Assembly: GCF_001761485.1 (NCBI RefSeq)
Contig: NC_090771.1
Span: forward strand, 2,666,001 to 2,730,000
Length of the DNA: 64,000 nt
Direction: 5' to 3'
Source: Yarrowia lipolytica
Lineage: Eukaryota > Ascomycota > Dipodascomycetes > Dipodascales
Positions 31,384 to 40,722 of this stretch are shown here, one piece after another; the stretch's first letter is position 1; each line of letters opens with the position of its first letter. The notes beneath the pieces are model-generated. The model was not told where the DNA came from. It did not search any database and worked only from the letters and a program-made list of their open reading frames with translations. The position numbers were made by a program, and so were the translations under genes.

Positions 31384-31536
31384 CTAAAAGACAGTACATA
31401 CTCGTACCTGTATGTAGCTATGTAAGAGGATATATAGTGTACCATGAAATATACAGTAGCCATTTTGGAGACTATTGTCTCTGGCCTTTAATCTGTGTGT
31501 GCCTAATTCGTTTCTGCTATTTATGTTTCCATCTCA

Positions 31537-32403
31537 TCAATTGTAAATCCTATCAGGAAGAGTTTCCATCATATTAGTCCAGGTTCGCTCATCTACCCAG
31601 GATCTGAGATTTTGCAGAATGGCATGATTATCAATAACTCTGAAAGGCTCCACATCTCCAGGATTGAGCAGCAGTCTCTGTTTTCCTCCGCCAGTGTGGG
31701 GCCAATCAGAAGCCCAAATTAGCTTGTTGGGGCTCTCCGAGGCGAAGAACTGAACCACTTCTTCTAAGTCGCTGTATCCAGGCCCCTGTTCAGACAATCT
31801 GTAGAATCCAGAGACTCGAATGAGCACATTTTTAGCAGTCAGCTTGATGAGGGACTCGAATCCAGTGTCTCCGGGGCTCTTCATCCCACCCAAATGGTCT
31901 GCAATTACCGTTACTGGTAGGTTCCCAATGACATCAAACAGACTGTCCCAGTAGTTTGGTGGAATATAGGCCTGGATGAAGTAGCCGAGAGGGCCGACAA
32001 GAGCGGCTGTCTTGACTAGGGTCTTAGAGACATATTCAACGTCCAATTGACCGGTAGACACGACATTGACTCTGACACCTCTGATACCCAGTTCCCACCA
32101 CTCTTGCAGCAGCTCCACGGGTGTGTTATCAGGATCAATTACCACCACTCCTCTCAATTTGTATCCGTTTTGCCGATCGGAGTGACCTCTGAGCGTGTCA
32201 ATAATAAGCGAATTGTCTGTTCCATAAGGCGAGGGCTGGACCAGTACATTGTTACCAATCATGCCTCCACACAGATATCTGGAATGGGCCTCCAGACCAG
32301 GTAGAAGTGCCTGGTCGGTAGTGTATGTTCGTCTTCCGGCAAACGGATAATTAATTGGGTCAAATAGATGAACGTGTGTATCCCACGAGTTTGGCGAAAG
32401 CAT
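31537..32403 (-). CDS. Amidohydrolase-family metal-dependent hydrolase (2-pyrone-4,6-dicarboxylate hydrolase-like)
   Basis: A TIM-barrel hydrolase of the amidohydrolase 2 family. The first in-frame ATG is at 32403, giving 288 residues that start MLSPNSWDTHVHLFDP; upstream codons in frame contain no ATG. The D-x-H-x-H metal signature is in WDTHVHLFDP, a third histidine is in ADHLGGMK, and the late Asp is in WASDWPHTGG. This pattern matches the pyrone-dicarboxylate hydrolase and fungal lactonase-like group. The natural substrate cannot be read from sequence. The gene is convergent with the unrecognised membrane protein, 153 bp apart. Confidence 0.88.
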   Translation of the reverse strand: MLSPNSWDTHVHLFDPINYPFAGRRTYTTDQALLPGLEAHSRYLCGGMIGNNVLVQPSPYGTDNSLIIDTLRGHSDRQNGYKLRGVVVIDPDNTPVELLQEWWELGIRGVRVNVVSTGQLDVEYVSKTLVKTAALVGPLGYFIQAYIPPNYWDSLFDVIGNLPVTVIADHLGGMKSPGDTGFESLIKLTAKNVLIRVSGFYRLSEQGPGYSDLEEVVQFFASESPNKLIWASDWPHTGGGKQRLLLNPGDVEPFRVIDNHAILQNLRSWVDERTWTNMMETLPDRIYN

Positions 32404-33700
32404 TTTGTGTACTGTTGGTATTGCTGGGTGCACGTCTGAGGAAGGTCGCCTGGCTTATATGCACCCCACACTCGTCTAGGTTCAAAGTTGATCCGGAGCT
32501 TTTAGGTCGGATCCGAGTCGGTCTATTTGTAGTGGAACAAATGCGGATGCAAACCGATTAATGGAGATCTATCCACATGCCATCAGTCGTGCGACATTCT
32601 AAATCAAGCTGCTCATCTGTTTTTGTGTGGTTACTGAGGGCATCTCGTTGATCCTTTTATTAACACAGCCTTGCCGTCGAAATCATAAATGTGGGGCATG
32701 AAGGTGTAATCTCAACACCACGAAACACCTCAACGGAGAGGAAGGTGGAGCTCAAACGCTCAAATATGCTCAAAAGAGGCGGTGGGGGAATTTGAATCAG
32801 AAATGAGACAAGTGCACTTCAGTGCTGCTCCCCAAAGCTGCAATATGAAGCTTGAGGGTACAACGCAGACAACGATATATCCACAGGCTACTGCTAAAAG
32901 CTGGCGCGTGGATATAAGAAAACTGTCAGCTGTCAAATTCATCAGAATGGATCTAGAGTAGTGAAATTGAGGCCCAACAATTTACCGACCGTGGAATAAA
33001 AAAAAAACCAATTTCAACACCCCTCGTGGACTAAATACAGCAATTTGATGTCGCTCTATACGGCACTCACCAGTGGTTACTGCCAATTAGGTTTGCGCTC
33101 GCTAAGCGGAAAAATGAACCTTGCTAGCGGAACATATTTTAACGTGATACAAGAATACAGGGGATGTAAGATGAGGTGAGACGAGGATGGTTTAGCTGAA
33201 TTGTGTCTCTACTCGGTGTCAGATACACTTTCTTGCAAGTGTCTGTTTACGTAGCTTGGTCCTGATGGCCACCTTGATCATCGTGACATCTGTCTACTTG
33301 TAGTTCCACACTATCCCCACCAAGGCAACCTAGCTCTGATTAGCTACATGCATCGTTATGGCGTCATTGGGTCATGAAACAGTAATCTTGTAACGTACAG
33401 TAATACAACATCGATGGTTAAAGGTGAGATAATTGGTGAGATAAAAGGATCTCCATTTCCTGTCGTACGACTACTGTAGCCTATACACGGTTGTTGTTTT
33501 TTTCAGATCTAATCACGTTGGGCACAAAATAGAAAAGATACTTGAACAAAAGCACAGGTTGCACTGATCCCACTATTAGTTGTCATTTTACTTCAGAATA
33601 AAAGTAGCTTGGAGCTCATTAATGTTTTATTCAATTCATTCTCGAACGTCATGGCATCCATCTCCCATGCATCTATCTCCCAATACTATATACATGTCTA
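32404..33700. other. Intergenic region, about 1.3 kb
   Basis: No gene recognised. It holds one CTACTTGTAG copy (33294-33303) and an A-run near 32999-33007. Confidence 0.55.
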
Positions 33701-34915
33701 TCACTCGTCGTCAGAATAGTCACTGAGCTCGGCGTCCTCCAGCTCAACAGCATCGTCGTTAAGAGGAAACCGCAGAATAGCAGCAATACCTCCCAGGGCG
33801 TCAATTTGACGCCCCGAGTCCTGCAGATGCGAATACATAAAGACCTTGCCTCCGTTCTGCTGCACAGCCTGAGTGGCCTCAGCGTATCTGGATCTCTTAG
33901 CGTGATCGAATCCACGCACAAAGTTGGACGACAGGAACAACACAGAAACAGCGCTCATTTCGAGAGCGTAATCCACGTGCTTTTCTCCGTACCACACTCG
34001 ATCTGGGTCTGTATGGAACATGCGTTGGAACTGGTCCATTTCGTTTCCGTCAGCAGCAATGGCCAGTTTGTTGAGTGCGGATTTGTAGGAGATTGACTTG
34101 AGAGCCTCTCGAATAGCAGTCTTGCCTTCGGACGAAGTTTCCAGTGTGATAAAGCCCTGTTGCAGCTGGATGGCTGTTTTCACCTTATTATCCACAGCCC
34201 ATGCCTTGAAATACTCCGAGAAGAGCTTGTTCATGTAAGGCATGGAGATGAGCAGCACGGGAATAGTCCAGTCGGCTTTGCATCTGTTTTCAATGGTTCG
34301 CAGCAGCGTTTCCTTGGCCACGTTAAAGAAGTCGTTGTATTGCTTACCTCGAGTCTTTCCGACCGAGCCCTGTCCGTCGTATTTTCGAGGAATGGCCTTG
34401 TATCCCTGAACCAGCACTCGAGTGACACTATGACGCAGCTCGTAAATGGTGAACTTGCCAGTGGAGTTGAACACCATAGCAAGAGCGCTCATTGTGTCTG
34501 CTCCCACGTACTGGTCGAGCGTCTGGAGCGCAAAGAAATCCCAGAACTCCTTAATCACGGTCACCTCATCGCCTGGTGTAAGAGCCAACGTGTGATATTT
34601 CGTTTTGAGAGACTCGTGGTGGCCAGCATCGGTAATGACGCCTGTGATTCGGATTTCCTCGCCGTCGAAAACAATCTTCTGGGCACGAACAGTGATGTAA
34701 ATGAGCTTTCGAAGCACCTTCTTCTTGCCTGCATTGCCCTGGATCTGCTCGTCATCAAAGGCGCCTGTGGTTTGTGGAACTGCTCGCAGTGTCTTGGCCT
34801 CGACCAAATCGCCTCTTTGGATCACGTTGGTCAGCGCATACAGGTCGTCAGTGGAATCCAGAGCGAGCTTTTTGTACTCCAGCTTGTTTTTCAGTCCCTT
34901 GGAGATGAGACGCAT
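33701..34915 (-). CDS. DOM34: Dom34/Pelota, ribosome rescue factor
   Basis: An eRF1-like protein that with Hbs1 dissociates stalled ribosomes and starts no-go and non-stop mRNA decay. It has 404 residues. The Sm-like N-terminal domain (MRLISKGLKNKLEYKKLALD, then DLYALTNVIQRGDLVEAKTLR) lacks the GGQ motif, as expected for Pelota. The central domain and C-terminal domain follow, with GFDHAKRSRYAEATQAVQQN and LGGIAAILRFPL near the end. The C-terminus is acidic (ELEDAELSDYSDDE), as in other Pelota proteins. It is divergent from APL6. Confidence 0.95.
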   Translation of the reverse strand: MRLISKGLKNKLEYKKLALDSTDDLYALTNVIQRGDLVEAKTLRAVPQTTGAFDDEQIQGNAGKKKVLRKLIYITVRAQKIVFDGEEIRITGVITDAGHHESLKTKYHTLALTPGDEVTVIKEFWDFFALQTLDQYVGADTMSALAMVFNSTGKFTIYELRHSVTRVLVQGYKAIPRKYDGQGSVGKTRGKQYNDFFNVAKETLLRTIENRCKADWTIPVLLISMPYMNKLFSEYFKAWAVDNKVKTAIQLQQGFITLETSSEGKTAIREALKSISYKSALNKLAIAADGNEMDQFQRMFHTDPDRVWYGEKHVDYALEMSAVSVLFLSSNFVRGFDHAKRSRYAEATQAVQQNGGKVFMYSHLQDSGRQIDALGGIAAILRFPLNDDAVELEDAELSDYSDDE

Positions 34916-35511
34916 GTTGGATCAGATGTAGTAATAATGTCAGTAGAGAGCAGTTGTTGAGGTAAAAATGTCCTGTCGTGTATGTCAAGTCGGTTGATAT
35001 CTATTGGTAAACGTGTCGGTTTCTGCTGAGCTTTGTCGGGGTGTTTGTGGAGGCTCAGGCACTGCTTTTATAAACTTGCTGATATATGGAAAAGGCTTGA
35101 TTGGGACTGTGAGAACCTAAAGTTCATGTGGGATGTCATATAGACACCGGGTGATATGAGCACCCATACACATCCTTCCACACACATACCCTCACACATT
35201 CATTTCACCTATCATCTGTTATCATATTAATATGAGTTCATTTCGCGTTCAATATGTCGATATTTCTCCCAAAATTCATTATGTACTCCGCCCATACTAA
35301 TATCCCTCCTAGCGATAGCTAAGGCCTATGCTATTTTGTAAGACAGGCAAATAACCTCAAGACGTACCGTACAGCATCCACCGTTGCATCATCACAGTAA
35401 TATCGACATCACACCCAGGCGACAAGAGCGACACCTAGGCTTTGGGTTTCTCAATTCTCCACGACAACAAAACTGCGACGACACAACGACCTACATAACC
35501 GCCTCGTCAAC
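34916..35511. other. Divergent promoter region of DOM34 and APL6
   Basis: 596 bp with no open frame of interest. It has an AT-rich centre around 35220-35280 and CACACA-rich sequence near 35160-35200. No gene. Confidence 0.6.
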
Positions 35512-37863
35512 ATGTCCGATCCGTTTGCGAAAATCGGAGCGGTGTTGGAGTCAGCCAAAGAGCTGACTCTTGAAGCTGCAGTATCAGCATCATCACGACT
35601 TCTGGTAGACGACGCTCCCCTGTCAGCGGAGGAAATCAAAAAGCTTCTTAATGCGCGCAGCGACCGTGACAGATTGGCGGGTATGCGCCAGGTCATTGGT
35701 TTCATGTCCAAGGGCAGAGGAGAGGAAGCTCAGCAGTTCTTTCCGGACGTGATGCGAAACACGGCGTCCCAGTCTCTTGACATGCGCAAGCTCGTGTTTG
35801 TGTATCTGATCCGTTACGCTCCCATGGAGCACGATCTGGCTCTTATGAGCGTCAACACCATTCAAAAGTCGCTCTCTGATTCGTCTCCCACTGTCAGATC
35901 TCTCGGAGTCCGAGTTCTTAGCTCCCTGAGGGTCCCGGCCATCTCAGGAATTGTTCTCTTTGCTATCAAGAAGGGTGTGACCGATGTTTCGCCATTAGTC
36001 CGAAGAGCTGTCGCAGGAGCTATCGCCAAGTGCTACGACGTGGATCCTTCCACATTCCCACAGTTGGTCGAGTTCTTGCAGCAGCTGCTGGCCGACAAGA
36101 ACGTTCATGTTGTCGGGTCGGCTATCATGTCCATGCTTCTCATCTGCCCCGACCGCCTCGACCTCATCCATCCCATCTACAGGCGTCTCTGCAGAATCAT
36201 CCCCCAGCTCGACACGTTCGCAGCAGCTTCCGTCATTGATCTGCTAGTAAGATACAACCGTACCAATATTGCGCCACCAAAGGGCAACAATTCTGTCGAC
36301 GCGGACACAGCTCTGCTTTTGTCGGCTCTTTATCCGGCCATTGAGAACTCATTGTCGCCTGTCTTCATCATGAGTGCAGTCAGTGCAGTCTACGCTCTAT
36401 GCCCTGGACAAGTCCAGCCGGTTTACCAGGAGACCATCGAGGTGGGACTCGTGAGATTGCTCAAGAATGAGACCTTGGAAGTCGCTCTGACCATGATCAA
36501 GCAAATTATTCTTCAGAGAGACCAACCCAACGCATTTTCCACCCATGTTCATCGGTTTGTGGTCTTTCCCGACGACACCGCGTCCGTGGCTCTGCTAAAA
36601 ATTGCCATCATGGCTTCAATCAAGGGCCCACGACAGTTTGTGTTGTCGGAACTCAAGCATTATGCTACCTCCACCTCTTACGAGCGCGAGGTTCAAGCAG
36701 CCGCTGTCTCGGCCATTGGATCCTGCGCCTCTGGGGGAACTAACAAGGAGTCCGACTCTCTGGTCACGTGGTTGCTTCGTCAGATTCGATCTGAAGCACC
36801 CACTTTGTCCGAGTGTCTTACCTGTGTGCGTTTGTTGATTCAACAGCAGCCTCAGAAGCACGTCGCCACGGTGACTAAGCTGGCCAGAATTTATACTACG
36901 CTTGACACATCGGCTGAGACATCTCCTGCTAAGGCTTCTGTGGTTTGGCTTGTCTCCGAGTTCGTGTCTGTCGCCCCCGAAGTTGGAGAGGCTCTTCTTT
37001 ACTCGGCATTAAAAAACGTTGCATATGAGGACACACCTGTTCGAGCCCAGATTATGGATCTGGCTTCCAAGGTGTACCTGTTCCGAATCAATGAGGTTGG
37101 CAAGGCAGCTGAAGGAGAACTCACTGAAGAAAAACAGATTGAGTTTTCCAGGTCGTTTGTTGGACAGTTGTATTCGCACGCTCTCTACTGTGGTCGATTT
37201 GATCCTTCATATGAGATCCGAGATAAGGTGCGACGTCTAGGAGCGTTACTCAGCAATCCTGCATCTACTGAACTGGCTACCCTAATGCTCCAGGCTCCCA
37301 AGCAGGCTCCCAAGGTGGACAGCACAAACACCGAGGGCGGTTTGGAGCTTAACACTGCTTCTGCGGTACTTGGAACACCTCTTAGTGGGTATGTTTCCCT
37401 GCCTCCTTGGGAAAAGGATCTCTCTGTTCTTCCTGATGCTCGTCTACGAGATGAACCTGAGGAGGTGGTTCACATGGACACCGAGAAGGTAGTTACAGGT
37501 ATCAGTCACAAGGAACTGCCGTCAATGTCTTCCAATGGTACTAATGGTATGACTGCCACCAAGCCCAAGCTGCAGAAGCAGACACTTGATGAGTTCTTCG
37601 CTGATACTGTTGGGAGCGAAGACAGTAGCGAGGAGGAGGAATGCGACAGTGATGACGATGATGGTGAGGAGGAAGACGAGGAGGAGAAAGACGAGGAGGA
37701 AGAAGACGAGGAGGAAGAAGACGAGGGGGAAGAAGACGAAGAGGAGGAGGAAGACGAGAGCTCGGAAGAAGATTCATCTGACGACGATCAGCCTGCTTCC
37801 CAATCTCCAGTCCCCGCTTCTCAGTCCCTTCTTCATGAAGAAAACCCGTTCGCCAACAGCTAG
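35512..37863 (+). CDS. APL6: AP-3 complex subunit beta
   Basis: The large beta subunit of the AP-3 adaptor, which sorts cargo such as alkaline phosphatase from the Golgi straight to the vacuole. It has 783 residues. The adaptin N-terminal trunk of alpha-helical repeats covers about residues 35-600 (EEIKKLLNARSDRDRLAGMR, DVMRNTASQSLDMRKLVFVY, SPTVRSLGVRVLSSLRVPAI). A hinge follows, and then an extremely acidic tract at about 703-765 made of near-tandem EEEDE units. The C-terminal appendage domain of animal AP-3 beta is absent; the protein ends 25 residues after the tract, much as yeast Apl6 is short. The tract is strongly purine-biased and could be prone to length change. Confidence 0.94.
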   Translation: MSDPFAKIGAVLESAKELTLEAAVSASSRLLVDDAPLSAEEIKKLLNARSDRDRLAGMRQVIGFMSKGRGEEAQQFFPDVMRNTASQSLDMRKLVFVYLIRYAPMEHDLALMSVNTIQKSLSDSSPTVRSLGVRVLSSLRVPAISGIVLFAIKKGVTDVSPLVRRAVAGAIAKCYDVDPSTFPQLVEFLQQLLADKNVHVVGSAIMSMLLICPDRLDLIHPIYRRLCRIIPQLDTFAAASVIDLLVRYNRTNIAPPKGNNSVDADTALLLSALYPAIENSLSPVFIMSAVSAVYALCPGQVQPVYQETIEVGLVRLLKNETLEVALTMIKQIILQRDQPNAFSTHVHRFVVFPDDTASVALLKIAIMASIKGPRQFVLSELKHYATSTSYEREVQAAAVSAIGSCASGGTNKESDSLVTWLLRQIRSEAPTLSECLTCVRLLIQQQPQKHVATVTKLARIYTTLDTSAETSPAKASVVWLVSEFVSVAPEVGEALLYSALKNVAYEDTPVRAQIMDLASKVYLFRINEVGKAAEGELTEEKQIEFSRSFVGQLYSHALYCGRFDPSYEIRDKVRRLGALLSNPASTELATLMLQAPKQAPKVDSTNTEGGLELNTASAVLGTPLSGYVSLPPWEKDLSVLPDARLRDEPEEVVHMDTEKVVTGISHKELPSMSSNGTNGMTATKPKLQKQTLDEFFADTVGSEDSSEEEECDSDDDDGEEEDEEEKDEEEEDEEEEDEGEEDEEEEEDESSEEDSSDDDQPASQSPVPASQSLLHEENPFANS

Positions 37864-38179
37864 TCTAGTTGGCAACAAAAAATATAGCATTTGTCTATAA
37901 TGAATCATGATGTTTAAATACACACGCAATACACCGTATCTGCTCCACAGCTACAAGTAGTGATCTCAGACGCTACTGTAGCATTTTTATAGATAACCGG
38001 TTCCGGATGTACTGAAATTTAGTCGGTTAGGAAAGAAGTATATTCTGTCAGCGACACTTGTTTCTGTCAAAGTTGAGGGAGGGATACTGTAGACTATTAG
38101 GAACAAAGACGCGCCAAGTCTGAGGGGCTTTCACATGGCACGTAACATTAATAATCAAGTAATCAGACATACGATTTAT
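37864..38179. other. Intergenic region between convergent APL6 and P450
   Basis: 316 bp, AT-rich, with one CTACAAGTAG copy at 37951-37960. No gene. Confidence 0.6.
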
Positions 38180-39721
38180 TCACGGTAAGTTATTTGTGCT
38201 CATTTTAACGTGGACTCCGGTCAGATGGCACATGGTTAGAGCATGTAGTTTCATGGGGGGTTCTGGACTGGCGTCTGCGTTCTCCAGAGTGCCGAACAGC
38301 TGCACGATTCGAGTCAGTACATAGCTGGTCTCTGTCAATGCGTATTGTTGGCCCAGACAGATTCTGGGCCCTCCGTTGAACGGCAAGTACTCCCATCCTC
38401 GTGATATGCCCTCTCCCCATCGTTCAGGTCGGAACTCGTCTGCATCTTCGCCCCAGAACTTTTTCAGACGATGGGTCGCGAACACACTGTAGACGAGTAC
38501 AGAGTTCTTTCTGATGAGAATTGGTTGGCTCTCGTCCGGTCCCCCTCCTCTAGGTAGTGTTGTGTCACGTGTTGCGTAGCGAACATTGACGGGGACTGAA
38601 GGATACAATCTGAGTGTTTCATTGATGACGAATCGTAGGTACTCGCATCTCTTTAGAGACTCAAAAGTGATGAGAGACAGGTCCGAGCCAGAACCAAAAG
38701 TGCTCAGAATTTCGTCTCTCAGCTTGTTCCAAGTTTCAGGGTGTCTGGCTAACAAGTAGATGCACCAAGACAATAGAGAAGCCGTGGTGTCTCTTCCTGC
38801 CAGAAGAATGTTTAGGGCCTGGTCACTCAGAACCTGTGGAGATTTGACCTCACGAGCCAGCTCTGTGAGAAATACATACTTGTCATCAGCCTGCTTTTCC
38901 TTCTCGCTTTCAACAAGAGCCTTCTTGACGTAATGGTCCACGAACTTGCGGACACTTTTGCTGGCCGTAAACAGCTCCTGTGGTCTCCAGAGCCAGTAAA
39001 ACATTTGAAGACGCACTCTGTAACCCCCATGGTGTTGAGCGAGATTGAAATCTGATTGGAATGATTTTCGCATAGGAATGGGCATGTCAGTCACAGTAGA
39101 GTCATCTTCAGCTGGATTGTCCACCGTCTGGCAGCTCACAGACTGACCAAAGAGAAACTCTGTGGCTGTATCGAGCGTCAAGTTAAAGAAAAGCCCTTGG
39201 ATGTCAAATGAATCACCCTGTGGAATTTTGCGAACCAGGTTCTGGACATGTCGTTCGATCATATCAACGTCCGAAACTTGATCCCGGGCAAACTGTGGCC
39301 GTAGCATGGCTCGGGAGTGTTGCCAACCCTGTCCATCAAGAGTGAATATGCCGTCACCCAATATGGGGGCCAATTGGTTGTGTCTGACTCCTAAACAAAA
39401 GTCTTTGAACTGTGTAGCCAGCAAGGCTTTGAGGTTCTCAGGCTCTAGTGTAACAGTCACATCATTGCCTGCCAGCACCAGACCCACGGTCAGGTTTGGT
39501 TGTCGTTTGGTGAAGAAGTTGACAAACTCGTCTAACAAGACATTGTTCTTGCCCGACTTGAAGAAGAACAAGAACTCAGGAAAAGCCATAGGAAACGATG
39601 AGACGTCTCTCACCGGTGAACATTTCCACTTTTGGGCCAGCTTATAGCTCTGGTAGCGATATCGAAGACGGGTGAAAATCAGGTAAGACACCAGAAAGGC
39701 CAGGACGTAGAGTAGAATCAT
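38180..39721 (-). CDS. Cytochrome P450, CYP52 (ALK) family n-alkane/fatty acid omega-hydroxylase
   Basis: An ER-bound monooxygenase that hydroxylates the end carbon of n-alkanes or fatty acids using electrons from NADPH-P450 reductase. It has 513 residues. Residues 1-20 form the membrane anchor (MILLYVLAFLVSYLIFTRLR). The I-helix oxygen-binding motif is LLAGRDTTASLLSW, the K-helix ExxR is ETLR, and the haem loop is FNGGPRICLGQ with axial C455. AGRDTT and FNGGPRICLGQ are the CYP52 signatures. Y. lipolytica carries twelve ALK genes and the sequence alone does not tell me which this is. I recall ALK10 and NUBM lying near each other on chromosome B, which makes ALK10 the first candidate, unverified. 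A TATA box and an E-box lie upstream. Confidence 0.95.
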   Translation of the reverse strand: MILLYVLAFLVSYLIFTRLRYRYQSYKLAQKWKCSPVRDVSSFPMAFPEFLFFFKSGKNNVLLDEFVNFFTKRQPNLTVGLVLAGNDVTVTLEPENLKALLATQFKDFCLGVRHNQLAPILGDGIFTLDGQGWQHSRAMLRPQFARDQVSDVDMIERHVQNLVRKIPQGDSFDIQGLFFNLTLDTATEFLFGQSVSCQTVDNPAEDDSTVTDMPIPMRKSFQSDFNLAQHHGGYRVRLQMFYWLWRPQELFTASKSVRKFVDHYVKKALVESEKEKQADDKYVFLTELAREVKSPQVLSDQALNILLAGRDTTASLLSWCIYLLARHPETWNKLRDEILSTFGSGSDLSLITFESLKRCEYLRFVINETLRLYPSVPVNVRYATRDTTLPRGGGPDESQPILIRKNSVLVYSVFATHRLKKFWGEDADEFRPERWGEGISRGWEYLPFNGGPRICLGQQYALTETSYVLTRIVQLFGTLENADASPEPPMKLHALTMCHLTGVHVKMSTNNLP

Positions 39722-39760
39722 TTTATTGGACCAATTACAACCCAGCTGACATCTACGACT

Positions 39761-39770
39761 TTTTATATAC
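39761..39770 (-). promoter_or_regulatory. TATA box of the CYP52 gene
   Basis: GTATATAAAA on the minus strand, about 40 bp upstream of the ATG at 39721. Confidence 0.6.
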
Positions 39771-39937
39771 CTTCCACTACAAGTAGCCCTTTAGTGTCCC
39801 TCCACCTTTTGACACTTAAAACAGAGTTGTCCTTACTTGGATGATGGATCAATTTTAGTGTGGGGCACGTTTGTGGGGTGCATAATCGTCAAAAAAGTAA
39901 GAGGTACTTGTAGTAGAAAGACATTTGAAGGAATATT

Positions 39938-39945
39938 CACATGTG
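39938..39945 (-). promoter_or_regulatory. CACATGTG E-box upstream of the CYP52 gene
   Basis: A perfect palindromic E-box 217 bp upstream of the P450 ATG. The Y. lipolytica alkane-response element ARE1 is recalled as CTTGTG-N9-CATGTG, bound by the bHLH pair Yas1-Yas2. Here only the CATGTG half matches; no CTTGTG sits at the required distance on either strand. Functional response is inference. Confidence 0.35.
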
Positions 39946-40611
39946 TTTGAGTTCCAATGAAGTTATAAAAAAAGGCGTCGTGGCATGGTGTCATACTCGT
40001 CCAATTCCAATCGCCACTATAGTGCCTCTTCGTAACGGTCGCTTGTACGTCTAGCAGACCCTAGGCTCAACCAAAGGCTACTTCGTATGTACTGCAGCTA
40101 CAGTATTGTAATGTCACATCAAAGGAAAGAGGCAGCAGGAACAACGGGTTACATATCCCACGTATAGTACGATACTGTACAGTAGTAGCCCCTGTTTCGG
40201 ACAGTGACACCAACGCGGTGTACAATACCGTCTTTGAATTGTGGGGTACCTCTGACTAGGCCGCATATTTGACACCTCTCAACAATGCTGTCATTTGGTG
40301 CAAATACTGATTAGTATTAATGATTACACAGGTAGCTAGCTATATTATTACTTGATTAGCCAACTACTATAGTTTGTTGCCTCCTTGTCAGGAGAAGCAG
40401 CATGAACCCACGGAACTCTGTATTCGCAAGGACAACGCGGTCAGATGACCCGATCATGGCAACAGTATATTTTCTCCCATCACTTTTGCTCCTACAAAAG
40501 AAACACAGCATCGATCTACTGTATCTGTTCCTGAGTCACTGTGATTGCATCCATGGCAGTCTCCACTGTAGCTGCCACTGATAATTACAGTAGCTAGCTA
40601 TCGTACTTACG

Positions 40612-40635
40612 AGTACAGTATGTACATACTGTACT
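40612..40635. repeat. 24-bp perfect palindrome containing copy 2 of the 20-bp palindrome
   Basis: The inner 20 bases (40614-40633) are identical to those at 14117-14136, and two more base pairs extend the symmetry on each side. It lies about 90 bp beyond the 3' end of HSH155. Confidence 0.8.
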
Positions 40636-40722
40636 TGTATATGGTCAATTAAGTGATGGGGGCAACCCCTTTCTGTAATATACATTATGCTAAATGTGAA
40701 CTAACAATTCACTTGTAGTCTC

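Larger units (their letters stand above)
39722..40722. other. Promoter side of the P450 and 3' side of HSH155
   Basis: It holds the P450 TATA box, an E-box, one CTACAAGTAG copy (39777-39786) and a 24-bp palindrome (40612-40635). No gene recognised. Confidence 0.55.
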
